From the NCBI GenBank assembly GCA_026168455.1, contig CM047429.1, positions 37,494,066 through 37,558,065 on the forward strand: a DNA stretch of 64,000 nt, in the 5' to 3' direction. A program made the translations under genes and the position numbers. The DNA is from Theocolax elegans. Taxonomy: Eukaryota; Arthropoda; Insecta; Hymenoptera; Cerocephalidae. The notes beneath the pieces are model-generated. The model saw only the letters and a list, made by a program, of their open reading frames with translations. It was not told the origin of the DNA and ran no database searches. Below, piece after piece: positions 21,305-32,944 of the stretch (within the stretch, counting starts at the first letter, position 1; every line of letters begins with the position of its first letter).

Positions 21305-22298
21305 GGGGTATTCCACGTGAAGTGGTCCGATCAAAATTTTAAAATGCACCAAATTTTGGGTACACTTTGCAAATGTTTTTCAGAATACAGAAAAAAATTT
21401 TTAGGTACTGGAATCTATTTGCTCAAAAGTTATTCTAACCTCAAAAAGTGAATTTTTCCATATTTTTTTCAACACCAGCTGGGTTTACCGCTATATAACT
21501 CAAAATCTATCAACTTTTACTATAGAACATTATATGTAACATTCGTTGCTAATTATATCTAGAATTTATTCTTCTGGGTTAGAATTTCTAATCTCAAGGT
21601 CAATGTTACATAAACTACATGTCAATATTCAACTTGAAAAAAGTGCAAGTGCGCCACCTTTGATTTTTTCATCCAAAAGTCTAAAAAAAAGCTTGGAGCA
21701 ATACCTTTCAAATGGTCTGTAGCATTTTTATGGCCTCCAATTCAGTAAAAAGTTATGACAATTTAAAGAAACACGAAATTTTTTTAAAAATTTAAATGGG
21801 ATTTACCATGTTAATTTTTGTGAATTTTTTGTCTTTCTTTAAATTGTCATAACTTTTGACTGAATTGGAGGCCATAAAAATGCTACAGACGATTTGAAAG
21901 GTATTGCTCCAAGCTTTTTTTTAGACTTTTGGATGAAAAAATCAAAGGTGGCGCACTTGCACTTTTTTCAAGTTGAATATTGACATGTAGTTTATGTAAC
22001 ATTGACCTTGAGATTAGAAATTCTAACCCAGAAGAATAAATTCTAGATATAATTAGCAACGAATGTTACATATAATGTTCTATAGTAAAAGTTGATAGAT
22101 TTTGAGTTATATAGCGGTAAACCCAGCTGGTGTTGAAAAAAATATGGAAAAATTCACTTTTTGAGGTTAGAATAACTTTTGAGCAAATAGATTCCAGTAC
22201 CTAAAAATTTTTTTCTGTATTCTGAAAAACATTTGCAAAGTGTACCCAAAATTTGGTGTATATTAAAATTTTGATCGGACCACTTCACGTGGAATACC

Positions 22299-22300
<2 letters not shown>
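21305..22300. mobile_element. 996-bp palindromic MITE, family A (best copy)
   Basis: Arms of roughly 480 bp, starting GGGGTATTCCACGTGAAGTG and ending with its complement, are almost identical. Both ends abut AT microsatellites, consistent with TA target use as in Tc1/mariner-derived MITEs. Other copies are at 1-292, 23920-24151, 57543-58532 and 58822-59385. High arm identity suggests it is young or kept alike by gene conversion. Confidence 0.92.
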
Positions 22301-22352
<52 letters not shown>

Positions 22353-22635
22353 CACCTTTGGTGTAAGTTATGTCCTAAAATACGTGAAAATTAGTGATTT
22401 TATGAGGTTTATGAGGCATAACTTACACCAGCGGTCTTGGCCAATAATCTAACCACAGCCATTCGAAAGCTCTCAAAAAATGTGATCTTTTGAGAGGTGT
22501 TAGATTAAAATCGATTATGGTGTGGTAGCCTTTTTTTTGATATTCAATATGTCCGGGTGTTCTATCTCTTCGAGATTTTAAAATTAAGAAATGTAACCAG
22601 GGTAGATAAGTTCTAAAGATTAATTTAAACAAAAG
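22301..22635. other. AT microsatellite and flank of the Penelope insertion
   Basis: An AT repeat (22301-22350) is followed by a small inverted repeat ('ttggtgtaagttatg' against 'cataacttacacca') and low-copy sequence. The last bases (tttaaacaaaagtt) recur at about 23905-23919 on the other side of the Penelope element. Confidence 0.5.
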
Positions 22636-23876
22636 TTAGTAAATAGTCGATTGTAAAGGGTCAATAATAAATAAATCCAATTTATTTATGTATGTGCACA
22701 ACGTTTCGTCTGCTAGGTTTGCAGACCTCTTCAGGTGCTGAATTTATTGGACAAAATTATAAATATTTATATAGAAATTTTACATTACTTGTGAATTAAA
22801 AATTAAATTTTACCTTGATAATGAATATAATATTACAGCCCAAGTGAGCTTCGTCGAATAACATTTGATACGAAATCAACGAGTATTTATACAAAAACAA
22901 AGTAGGTGTGTGTTTACAAACTATATACGTCATAGTTTGTGTACATTAGTCTCTTTAAAATATATTCATAACATTTCTGTATTGACGGTTTAAATGTTGA
23001 GTATCTTCCATTCTGTTAATTGTCGAATTATAATGATTGATGTGTAACATTTCCGAAATGAGTCTTTTTTTATAGCAAGATTCTTTATCTATTATTTTTG
23101 TATCTTCCCAGTTAAAATTATGATTTACGTTATTTAAAATGTGTGCAGTAACAACGGCTTCTTGATTTTTATTGTTCTGATGTTCTTTTATTCGATTTTT
23201 TAGGCAGCGTTTTGTTTCTCCAATATAAATAGCCGGGCATTTAATACAAGATAACTTGTAAACTACCCCTGTCTCCTCCCATTTTGATGTTTAATCTTTG
23301 CCTAATGTTATAATTGTATCAAGTTTGTGATTAATTAATGGAATAGTATTAATATTATATTTTTTTCGCATTCGGGAACATTTATTGAAAAACTCTTTAT
23401 TGTAAGGTAGTGATATCGTACATATTGGGATTTTTTTATCTATTTTAACATTGTTTTTAATTGTAATATTGCGTTTTCTTTTATTTATTGCTGTATTTAT
23501 AAATTCAATAGGATAATCATTTAAACCGTCAATACAGAAATGTTATGAATATATTTTAAAGAGACTAATGTACACAACTATGACGTATATAGTTTGTAAA
23601 CACACACCTACTTTGTTTTTGTATAAATACTCGTTGATTTCGTATCAAATGTTATTCGACGAAGCTCACATGGGCTGTAATATTATATTCATTATCAAGG
23701 TAAAATTTAATTTTTCTTTCACAAGTAATGTAAAATTTCTATATAAATATTTATAATTTTGTCCAATAAATTCAGCACCTGAAGAGGTCTGCAAACCTAG
23801 CAGACGAAACGTTGTGCACATACATAAATAAATTGGATTTATTTATTATTGACCCTTTACAATCGACTATTTACTA
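22636..23876 (-). mobile_element. Penelope-like element with inverted terminal copies
   Basis: About 350 bp at the left (22636-22990) is repeated in inverted orientation at the right (23524-23876). In between is the 3' part of a GIY-YIG-bearing reverse transcriptase on the minus strand. Penelope elements often have inverted copies of their terminal repeat and variable target duplications. Here 'aaacaaaagtt' flanks both sides. The RT body is missing. Confidence 0.8.
22955..23523 (-). pseudogene. GIY-YIG endonuclease end of a Penelope RT
   Basis: The minus strand reads a C-terminal RT linker (FFNKCSRMRKKYNIN, PLINHKLDTIITLG), then one in-frame TAA. It then reads the endonuclease: GVVYKLSCIKCPAIYIGETK with the GIY/YIG elements (VVY and YIG), RIKEHQNN, then ISEMLHINHYNSTINR. 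The stop lies at 22955-22957, inside the terminal repeat. The RT palm domain is absent because the copy is truncated at the inverted repeat. One stop makes it non-functional. Confidence 0.85.
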
Positions 23877-23919
23877 ATTCAACAATGGAGGGTGAAAATT
23901 ACAAATTAAACAAAAGTTG

Positions 23920-24366
23920 TTTGTAATGTTTTTTCAAAAAAATCAACAGATTTTGAGATAAATGGCTTTAAAAATAGAAATTTTCCTAAAAAATTGAAAA
24001 ATTTCCACTTTTAATGGTCGAATAACTCTTAAGGAAATTATTTTTAACACTTAAATTTTTTTTGTATGTTCTGGAAGATGTTTCCAGCCTGTTCTCAAAT
24101 TTTGGAGTGATTTAAAATTTTCATCGTACCACTTGACGTGAAATAGCCCATATATATGTATATATATGTATGTATGTATGTGGGTGTGTGTGCGTGCGGC
24201 GAAATATTTATATAATATATATATATTTTAAAATTGTTTTTTCAAGAATACATAATATATGTATTTTTTCCGTGCGCAAAAAAAAAGTTATGAACATAAC
24301 ATGAAAGAATGTGTATTTGTTTACTCATTCTTGATAAAACTCATAAAATTTTTAAACGTATACTCA
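23920..24366. repeat. Old MITE-A arm and simple repeats
   Basis: From 23920 to 24151 the text follows the right arm of MITE A in diverged form, ending 'accacttgacgtgaaatagccc' before an AT/GT repeat. The Penelope element appears inserted in this relic. The rest up to 24366 is AT-rich. Confidence 0.6.
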
Positions 24367-26204
24367 ATATTAATAACGGATCTAAAATTCAATGTAATGC
24401 TTTAAATACAGATGCAAAATTGTTTGAAGATGAAATAAATATTAATCAAGTATAACATACACTTTTCCAAATATCCATATGATATATACAATGGGTTAAA
24501 AATTAAATATATTAATTATTGCATTTTTAAGATAATTCTATTTTTATACTTATTTATATTTTAATTACACCTTTTTATAAGTAATTTATACTCCATAATA
24601 GTTTTCTGCAATTGAAAGTACTCAAATCAAAAACACCTTTCAAAAAAGTGTCAAAACCCGCAAGTATATGTGTTATTCTAATCAAACTTTGAAAATTGTT
24701 ATCTGATAAATAAAATTGTTATCTGTCTGATAAATTTTAAAGTATAAGATACAAATATCTTTGATTCTAATTCCCATATTTTCTCTACTTATTTATATTT
24801 TTATTACACCTTTTCTATATCTAACTTATATTCCATAATATTTTTTTGCAATTGAAAGTATTCAATTCGAAAACACCTTCTTCTATTCTAATCAAACTTT
24901 GAAAATTGTTATCTGATAAATAAATTCTGCAATTCAATCTGACATTGTTATCTGATAAATAAATAATTTTAATTTCTAACTACCTTATTTTATCTATTTC
25001 TTTGAATTTTAATGAAACATTTTTATAAATATTACGAAAATTTCGTATAAAAAATTTCTGCAATTGAAAGAATTGAAATCAAACTGAAATCGACAAGTAT
25101 TTTGAATCGTACCATAAATTTATATTTTATATAAACATTTTTATATATATTACTTAAACTTCGTAAAAAGTTTCTACAATTGAAAGCACTGAAATCAAAC
25201 TGTAATCGACAAGTATTTTGAACCATGCAAAAATTTCTACCAATCTGAATACAAATTTTTTTATATGAAAAGTATCTTACACTATTATTTATCATTTCTG
25301 GCCCTCACATGTTTTACAGTAATAAATAAATAATATTCTAATGATATTAATTTGTGCAAAATTAATTTCTGCAATACTAATAAAATGGACATTTCTTTTT
25401 TATTCTTTTAAATAATAAAATAATACTTGCATCACCGTTGGTTAAACGCTTCATTCAGTTTGATTTCAATTCTTTCAATTGCAGAAATTTTTTATACGAA
25501 ATTTTCGTAATATTTATAAAAATGTTTCATTAAAATTCAAAGAAATAGATAAAATAAGGTAGTTAGAAATCAAAATTATTTATTTATCAGATAACAATGT
25601 CAGATTGAATTGCAGAATTTATTTATCAGATAACAATTTTCAAAGTTTGATTAGAATAGCACAATACTTGCGGGTTTTGACACCTTCTTGGAAGGTGTTT
25701 TCGAATTGAATACTTTCGATTGCAGAAAAATATTATGGAATATAAGTTAGATATAGAAAAGGTGTAATAAAAATATAAATAAGTAGAGAAAATATGGGAA
25801 TTAGAATCAAAGATATTTGTATCTTATACTTTAAAATTTATCAGACAGATAACAATTTTATTTATCAGATAACAATTTTCAAAGTTTGATTAGAATAACA
25901 CATATACTTGCGGGTTTTGACACCTTTTTGAAAGGTGTTTTTGATTTGAGTACTTTCAATTGCAGAAAACTATTATGGAGTATAAATTACTTATAAAAAG
26001 GTGTAATTAAAATATAAATAAGTATAAAAATAGAATTATCTTAAAAATGCAATAATTAATATATTTAATTTTTAACCCATTGTATATATCATATGGATAT
26101 TTGGAAAAGTGTATGTTATACTTGATTAATATTTATTTCATCTTCAAACAATTTTGCATCTGTATTTAAAGCATTACATTGAATTTTAGATCCGTTATTA
26201 ATAT
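24367..26204. mobile_element. 1.8-kb foldback with internal direct repeats
   Basis: The left arm starts ATATTAATAACGGATC and the right arm ends with its complement. Arms of about 750 bp pair closely. Each arm carries 3-4 direct copies of a module with 'tctgcaattgaaag' and 'ttgttatctgataaataa', so the element is both palindromic and internally tandem. No transposase is present. No clear target duplication was found. Confidence 0.85.
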
Positions 26205-26209
26205 CAAAA

Positions 26210-26287
26210 GGCGCGATAGCGCCTGACGCAAGTATAGGCGCGAGAGCCATTATATACAGCTAACTAGCCCCCCAGATTTTTACTTTT
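26210..26287. repeat. 78-bp repeat, copy 1
   Basis: It is identical, as read, to 58893-58970 and begins with the palindrome GGCGCGATAGCGCC. It follows the foldback's right end after 5 bases. Both copies sit at a repeat edge or break. It has no terminal inverted repeats and no poly(A). Confidence 0.85.
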
Positions 26288-26795
26288 CTAACCGCTGCAT
26301 TATTACATTATGTATGTGTGCTATTGACCACGCATTACGTTCCTTATTTATTAATCTTTACTGTACAACAAGTTTTACACGAATTCATTTACGCACAATC
26401 AAGAAAATCAATGCCAAAGATATTGCTTGCTGATTTCCTTTCCTCAATTTTCGTCTTCTCCCTTTTGATATATATAGTCAACTTCAAACAAAATGAGATA
26501 GAGATAGTATAGGAAAGGCATGAGATAGAAAGAGAAACAATGCTTTCCAGCCCGTGAGAGAGCGCGTACAGAAGTAAAAACTTATAGAAGAAGTTCAAAC
26601 GTGGCCACGAGAGGGAGCTAGTTTCAGGTGAATACTTTTGTCACAGCTGAATCATCTGGCTGATTTTGTGTGAAAAGTTATGAATTAAAATTATTTATTT
26701 ACATTATTCCGTTTCGGTATTTTTTATTGTAGTGCAATGCAGATACTATTGCAAGGTGAAGATTTCATATTCGATTTGACATCTCGACGAGAGAA

Positions 26796-26832
<37 letters not shown>

Positions 26833-27734
26833 AACATTGATAAAATTCTAACCATGAAAACAATGTTTTCATTTCCATGCAAGCGATGGTTTAACTTTTT
26901 TTAATCTTAAAGTATAATATTAATATGAATTGAACAAAAAATAAATGTATATTATTACATTATTTTAATTATATTTATTATATTATTAATTCATTTTATT
27001 TGTATAATTTGATGTGTTTGCTTTAAGTTTATATTATTTGAAGGGACTTATGCTTGTATTTTTATAATGAATCCCTCATGATATCTCAATGTTTTCCACA
27101 TTGACCAAAATAATTTAAAAAACAATAGATTTTAATTAAGTGGATGCTTGATCGTTCTCTATCCTAATTAAAATTACTGAATAATCATTTTATTTTCTAT
27201 ATAAAGCCAATATATGTGTTCGATACTTTGCCAAGTACATAATATTTAATAATTATATGGACTATAACATATGTAGTATGATATTCTTTCCAACGTTAAA
27301 TGAAATGATTGCTTAATAGTATTATATGTACTGACTTAAATAATTTAAAAGAATGTTGATAAGTTATTGTTCTCTTTACATATATTTATTGAATACCTTT
27401 TTTAATATTTAAATAAAATCAATGTGTCAGTTGTTTGGTAAGTGTAAAAGGCATTTAATAATTTTGTAACTTTCACATGCCTATAAAATGTTTGATAGTG
27501 ACACTAACTAACATATATAGTTAAGTAATTAAATAGAATTTCTTGTGTTGTACTAAAATTATAATATTAAATTGTACTGTTGTCATTAATTATTAGTAAC
27601 CCAATAATATAGAATTTAATTTGTTACAAATAAATTTAGCTTAATTAAAACTATAAGTGTATCATATTAAATTCACGTTCACGCTGCTGTATATTAACAA
27701 GACACATTCTTACTAAAACTGGTTTTCTTAATTT
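26288..27734. other. AT-rich DNA with a GA microsatellite
   Basis: Contains a GA repeat at about 26796-26830 and moderately GC-rich text at 26560-26660. No exon or family motif could be defined. Confidence 0.5.
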
Positions 27735-28362
27735 TTTTAAAACGTAAATTTTTCCAAATAATGGAAAACGTGTGAATCTATTGCTTGTTTACACTATTAA
27801 TTATATAATAAATGAATTTATTGATCTCCATAAGCCAAAGACAATTTCTCACAGTTCAGTAAGGCGGACTGTATTATACCAGCCACTTTAAAAACCTCAC
27901 AGGATGAGTGTTTAAAAAAAGATCAAGATAAGCTAAGTCAAAATAAAAAATGTAATTGATTGAACTATAAAATTAAATAAAACGGAAAAAAAGAAAGGAA
28001 AAGAAAAAAAAATATTGTATTTCGCTCTGAGTATGCCTGGTGGGCTCATCAGTAGAGTCCAGGTATCTCGTCTCTAGATGCAGATGAATGATATATAAAA
28101 ATTTTTGAAAAACAGCTTTACTCCGACGAGGAATACATGATGGGGTATATATGCCCTATCGATAACAAACATTTGTGTCCCACTAGTACAGTGGCTGTAT
28201 TAGGACAGTGGCTGGTATTAATACAGTCCACCTTACTGAGATGTGAGGAATAGTCTTTGGCTTGTGGAGATCAATCAAAATTTATTTATCATGTAACTAA
28301 TAGTGTAAACATGCAATAAACTCACAAATTTTCCACTATTTGGAAAAATTCACATTTTAAAA
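27735..28362. mobile_element. Foldback element, family C
   Basis: Outer arms 'tttttccaaataatggaaaa' and its diverged complement near 28330, with inner arms 'gatctccataagccaaagac' against 'gtctttggcttgtggagatc', make a nested palindrome. The interior includes 'gtatgcctggtgggctcatc'. Confidence 0.75.
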
Positions 28363-28479
28363 TTATATGGCATTGGATCACAAAATGCTTCCTATAGTAT
28401 TATTCTGATGATTAAGAGATTAGTTCTATGTAAGTGCGTTACGGGGCTACCTGTTAATATGTTGCACTTACTAATGTTT

Positions 28480-28832
28480 GTTATCGGTAGGGCATATATA
28501 CCCCGTATTTTCCTCGACGGAGTAGAGCTGTTTTTCAAAAATTTTTATATATCATTAATCGCTGCATCTAGAGACGAGATACCTGGACTCTACTGATGAG
28601 CCCACCAGGCATATTCAGGGCGAAATAAATAATTTTTTTTTTCTTTTCCTTTCTTTTTTGCTGTTTTATTTAATTTTATAGTTCAATCAATTAAATTTTT
28701 TATTTTGACTTAGCTTGTCTTGGTCTTTTATCAAATACTCATCCTGTGAGGTTTTTAAAGTGGTTGCTATAATACAGTTCGCCTTACTGAGTTGTGAGGA
28801 ATAGTCTTTGGCTTGTGGAGATCAATAAATTC
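28480..28832. repeat. Inverted half copy of family C
   Basis: This is an inverted copy of about 27822-28170 (ctactgatgagcccaccagg, then 'ctttggcttgtggagatc'), diverged by several percent. Together with 27735-28362 it forms a three-armed inverted cluster. Confidence 0.75.
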
Positions 28833-29225
28833 ATTTATCATATTCTTAATTTTTTCCTAATATTCCATTTTTTATCTTATTTATTAAGGGGATGTCGGAC
28901 TCAGAAAATGGTCATTTTTAATATTTTTTTATAATTAAAAGAATAAGTTTTTGAAAAAATGCTGACCATTCCCTTAGGAAGGTTTAAACAGTATACTCAA
29001 ATTTGCAGATTTTTAAATTTGTAATTTATTATTGATTTTTGCGTTGAAAATTCATGTCTTTTTAAACCACTAATTACATACCAAAAATTGTTTATTCAAT
29101 TATTATTAAAAATACGATTTGTTCTCAAAAAATCAAAACATCATGCCCTCGTTTTTGTTTTAAACTATTGATATGAATTTTTTTAGATTTTTAATTCATT
29201 GTTTGTGTGGTAGTTCACTCAGTTC
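28833..29225. other. AT-rich spacer
   Basis: No gene or repeat structure is recognised. Confidence 0.4.
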
Positions 29226-29446
29226 CTATTCATTTATTCGATACATTGCTTCTTGAGCACTGAAGTACCACGTATCTTCGTAATGTTTTATTTCATCATA
29301 ATCTAATATATCTGTATTGGCTTCTAAATTATCTGTTAATTCAATATGTGTATTACTATTTAATGAAAATTCTATTATTGCACAATCATGATCATTATAA
29401 CAGTGTTGTAACAAGTATTTTACACTATACCATTATTCATTACAGG

Positions 29447-29976
29447 TAACATATATATATATTAATACATTAATAAGAATAACAATAATAATAAATGGAA
29501 AAATATGAATTTTCGTTTATTTGAGACCCATCAACAAATAATATATTTATTATTATATAATAATACAAAAATCATACATTCTTACACTCACTCTATTAAT
29601 TTATATACGATTCCGGCCGGACTGTCGCATCTAAGTCTTCGCTCTCGGCAGCTTTTCGTCCTGAAGAAATGACGCAGCCAATATCCCTGGCTTGGTGCAC
29701 TTGTATCGGTAGTGTGGTACAAGCGCGTAGAATTACCGTGTGATATCGGTGTCGTTATCGAGACGCAGGCAATCCTTTCGGATATTATAAGTGAGAGTAA
29801 TTCCTCTCGTGTCGGCCGACTAGAATTCAGTGTACTCCTAAAATCTTCCTCATTCAACCTTTACCTCGAGCATGCCTTTGACTTCCCTCTCTTCTCAATA
29901 TGGGAGTGAGGTGACGCTGTCTTTTCTAAGAATTAGTCTTGGTCTCATGGTAGATGCTGGTTGATATATTACAACA
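29447..29976 (-). repeat. Probable solo LTR inside the Helitron
   Basis: It splits the Helitron frame between the YRRR block and the DCAIIEF block. On the minus strand it starts TGTTGTAATATATC and has a GC-richer body. It also has a TATA-like TATATAAAT near 29600 and an AATAAA-like signal near 29515. The right-hand end is uncertain, and no target duplication was settled. Confidence 0.5.
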
Positions 29977-30403
29977 CATAATACTGTTGAACATATTTCA
30001 ATCTTAATGACTAAATTTTATTAACAAATGTGAATTATATGGAATAAAAAATGTATTATTTGTCCATTTTTACCTATATAAATAAAAATTTTATTATCAT
30101 TTCTTCGTCGATATTCTGGATAGCCTGATGTAAAAGTCGTATTTTCGTTAAATTATTTTGGAAAATTTTTTATGCATTTTTCCGTAAAACATGAATTTTT
30201 TAACTAATTCATATAACTAAGGATACTGTAATTTGTCAGGAATTTCTGTACTAACAATTTCATCAATTTTATCAATATTAGATAACTTATCTTCTTTATT
30301 TAAAAAAATTAGCATATGTACGCGTGGCAATCCTCTTTTTCTAAATTCAATATCATAAGTGTATGCTAAACTATTTACTAAAATAGTAGTTTTCGTGCCA
30401 AGA

Positions 30404-30559
30404 CCGTAAAGTAGAACTTTTTCAGCCGAGCGAGCGAAGCAGGTCCGAGGATCATTTCAATACAATATTTTTTTTTGTACACGTGTCCGTAAAGACTGTA
30501 CACGTGTTCGTAAAGTCGCACTTTACGTCCGCAAAACAGTACGCAGTCGTACTTTACGG
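30404..30559. mobile_element. 156-bp MITE inside the Helitron
   Basis: Inverted ends ccgtaaagtagaac and gtcgtactttacgg, with internal repeats 'tccgtaaag' and 'gtacacgtgt'. It interrupts the Rep coding text between the Rep entry and the HUH motif. Confidence 0.65.
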
Positions 30560-32524
30560 ATACTCTCTCGAAAATATTTTTTTGTATAATTTCTTCTTTT
30601 AATTTTTTCAGATTTTTTTGAAATATTTTCACTACAATATCTGGTTGATTTATAACTTCTTTATTTTTACCTATATTTTCAGATATTTCTTTCCAGTTTG
30701 GATTGTACGTCGTTGTAATAAAAAAATTTGGTTTTTCGTTCATTTATACTAAACCATTGCATCTATAAAATTTTGATGCAGTGATCGTGGACTTCCTATA
30801 TAAATTGATGGCAAAATCACTATTTTTCCGATTATAGTTATATTATCATCGTCTTCCTTTTTTTGAAAAATAGTCCATCTGGCCTGTATACATTTCAGTT
30901 CCTAATTTAGTTTAATTTTTTCTCAAAAAATACAATCTTGAACTTTCTATTTTATCTACACGTCAACTGTATACTGTTGTATTCATTTTCCTAAATTTAA
31001 ATAGACTAAAATCATTTCTGATGCTCAAATTATAAGAATGAAGTTGCATCATTGATATATTATTATTATTGTTTTCTTCACTTTTTATATTTGGTATCCA
31101 TCCGAACCCTGCTGCAGAATAAATTAATAGATATGTCATAGGATCAAGATGTTTACTTATTGTTGGTATTTTTATTAGTCCTTGTGTTTTCGAAAAAATT
31201 CAAATGTTCCTTACAATTGGACGTTTGTAATTTTTTGTTAATTAATTTCTTTTGAAGATCATTTTTATAATCTTCGAAGATTTCCTTCAGTTTAAACTTC
31301 ATGCATAAGCATTCTGATAAAATTGATCACAAATTCGTATTACTGATGGAACTTTACCAAGAAGTTTCTGCAGTGCAGTTTTGTTTCACTAGGATAGTCA
31401 GCATCTGTAAGTTATTTAATTTTTCCTTTATAACAACAATTTTTAAATGTTTCATCTGCCAATATGTACAAATTAATTTTAATTCACCGATATAATTCTA
31501 TTATATAACTTCTATTTAATTTTCGTCAATATCAATATTACATATGAAAGTAATATTTTTATTTGGTTTAATATAACAATTGTAACTTATTTCTTTTCAT
31601 ATTTGTATTTCTATTTGTTTAACATTATTACGTTTCTTGAATAAATTTTTTGGTTTTATATTTGTTTGATAAAATAGTTTGCTTTTTAATAATATTTCTT
31701 TCCAGTTAATGCAATATGTTTTTTTAATTTTTTACCATCTTCTAGAGAACATATTTCGATTATTAAAAGACAAAGAACTTTGTCGTTTAATACATTCTCT
31801 AATCAATTTTTATTGTTTACTGATTCATTTGTTAGTTTACAATTGTCATTTCCTTTTCTTCTTTCTAATTTAATTTTCTTTTTAATAAAATCTTTTCCTT
31901 ATTGTTGTTATAATACTTCTTTTGGGTTGAAATATTTTCTTTCTTCTCTTTGTATTTTTCATTTATGTTATCTTTTTCTTTTTAAAATTCTCTTTTGTCG
32001 TTAATAATAGTTTTTCGTTATTATTCAGTTCTTATGTGTACGTGTTATTTTTTTTTTGTATAACAAACGTTAATTTCGGTTTAGTTATATCTTCATTTAT
32101 TTTGTCACTATCTATGGACATTATCTCATTTTGGTTTTCTTTCGATTTAGTTAAAGCATTTTCTTTATTTGCAGTATCATACGTTTTCGTGAATTGTAAT
32201 TTTTTATTACTAATACTTGCTCCCTCTTTATGCTATATTTCTTTTTTCATTGATTCTATTATTTTCTTAGGTTGCGATACAATTATTTTTTCACTTTTCT
32301 TATTCTTGTAAAAATTTACAGCCAAATTTGCAGTATCAGTTACTTATGTTTTTTTATTTTTGGTACTATGGTATTGCTGTAATCATTTATACAGTCTACT
32401 AAATTTAGAAATTGTTCATATTTTTCCCGTAATGTAAATACAATTTTTTATTATTGACTATTAAATTTTTATGTATAAATGTATTATATTAAGTTTATAT
32501 TATAAGAAACATTTCAAACTTGTT

Positions 32525-32645
32525 TTGAATAAATATATTTAATAAATGTTGTCTCCATAGTTTTTCATCAATTGATGTAGCAAATGCAATAGTATATAAT
32601 CCGCAATTAAAATCTTCTGCTGCCGCTGTACTGTCTCATAAATTA
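32525..32645 (-). pseudogene. Ulp1-like peptidase remnant, C-terminal part
   Basis: The minus strand reads EDFNCGLYTIAFATSIDE and then WRQHLLNIF. The N-C-G-L-x-x-I-A context is the catalytic Cys motif of C48-type (Ulp1/SENP) peptidases found in many transposon proteins. The preceding part continues beyond the LINE at 38289. Frameshifts are present. Confidence 0.55.
32631..32645. repeat. LINE target-site duplication, left
   Basis: ctgtctcataaatta, repeated exactly at 38274-38288. Confidence 0.95.
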
Positions 32646-32944
32646 GTTAGTTAGTTAGTTCTTTATTTCCATGTATAGTATTACATTTGTACACTTTTTA
32701 CATTTGATCCCGACAATTTTTCGACCTTATATTCTAACTTGTTGTGCCTAATCTATAAAAATTCGTATAAAATTTGTACTAAAATTATAATAACTTTTTT
32801 TCATACATTACTCGCTTTTGCCATTTTTTACATTATTTACATCATTCGCTTATTCCAATTTACCTTACTCCTAGTTATTTAAACTATTTCTTTTCTACTC
32901 TAGTATCACTTTTTCCTTAACCTATCTGTCTTTGATTCCTAGCT

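Larger units (their letters stand above)
29226..32310 (-). pseudogene. Helitron Rep-helicase remnant
   Basis: Minus-strand pieces in order: Lys/Asn-rich N-terminal text (31700-32300); a Cys-bearing block FKNCCYKGKI (about 31410-31450); LDPMTYLLIYSAAGFGW (about 31085-31155); the Rep entry PNFFITTTYNPNWKEI (about 30680-30740); the HUH region EFRKRGLPRVHMLIFLN (about 30300-30360), where the first His of HxH is Arg; SGYPEYRRRNDNK (about 30085-30130); and YNDHDCAIIEF with WYFSAQEAMYRI (29226-29414). Many frames are broken, and a MITE and an LTR are inserted. The SF1 helicase half is not seen. The damaged HUH motif alone would abolish strand nicking. Confidence 0.85.

Noticed and set aside
26791..26831. 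GAGA-type promoter element
   Set aside because: Simple GA microsatellite with no gene nearby to support a regulatory role.
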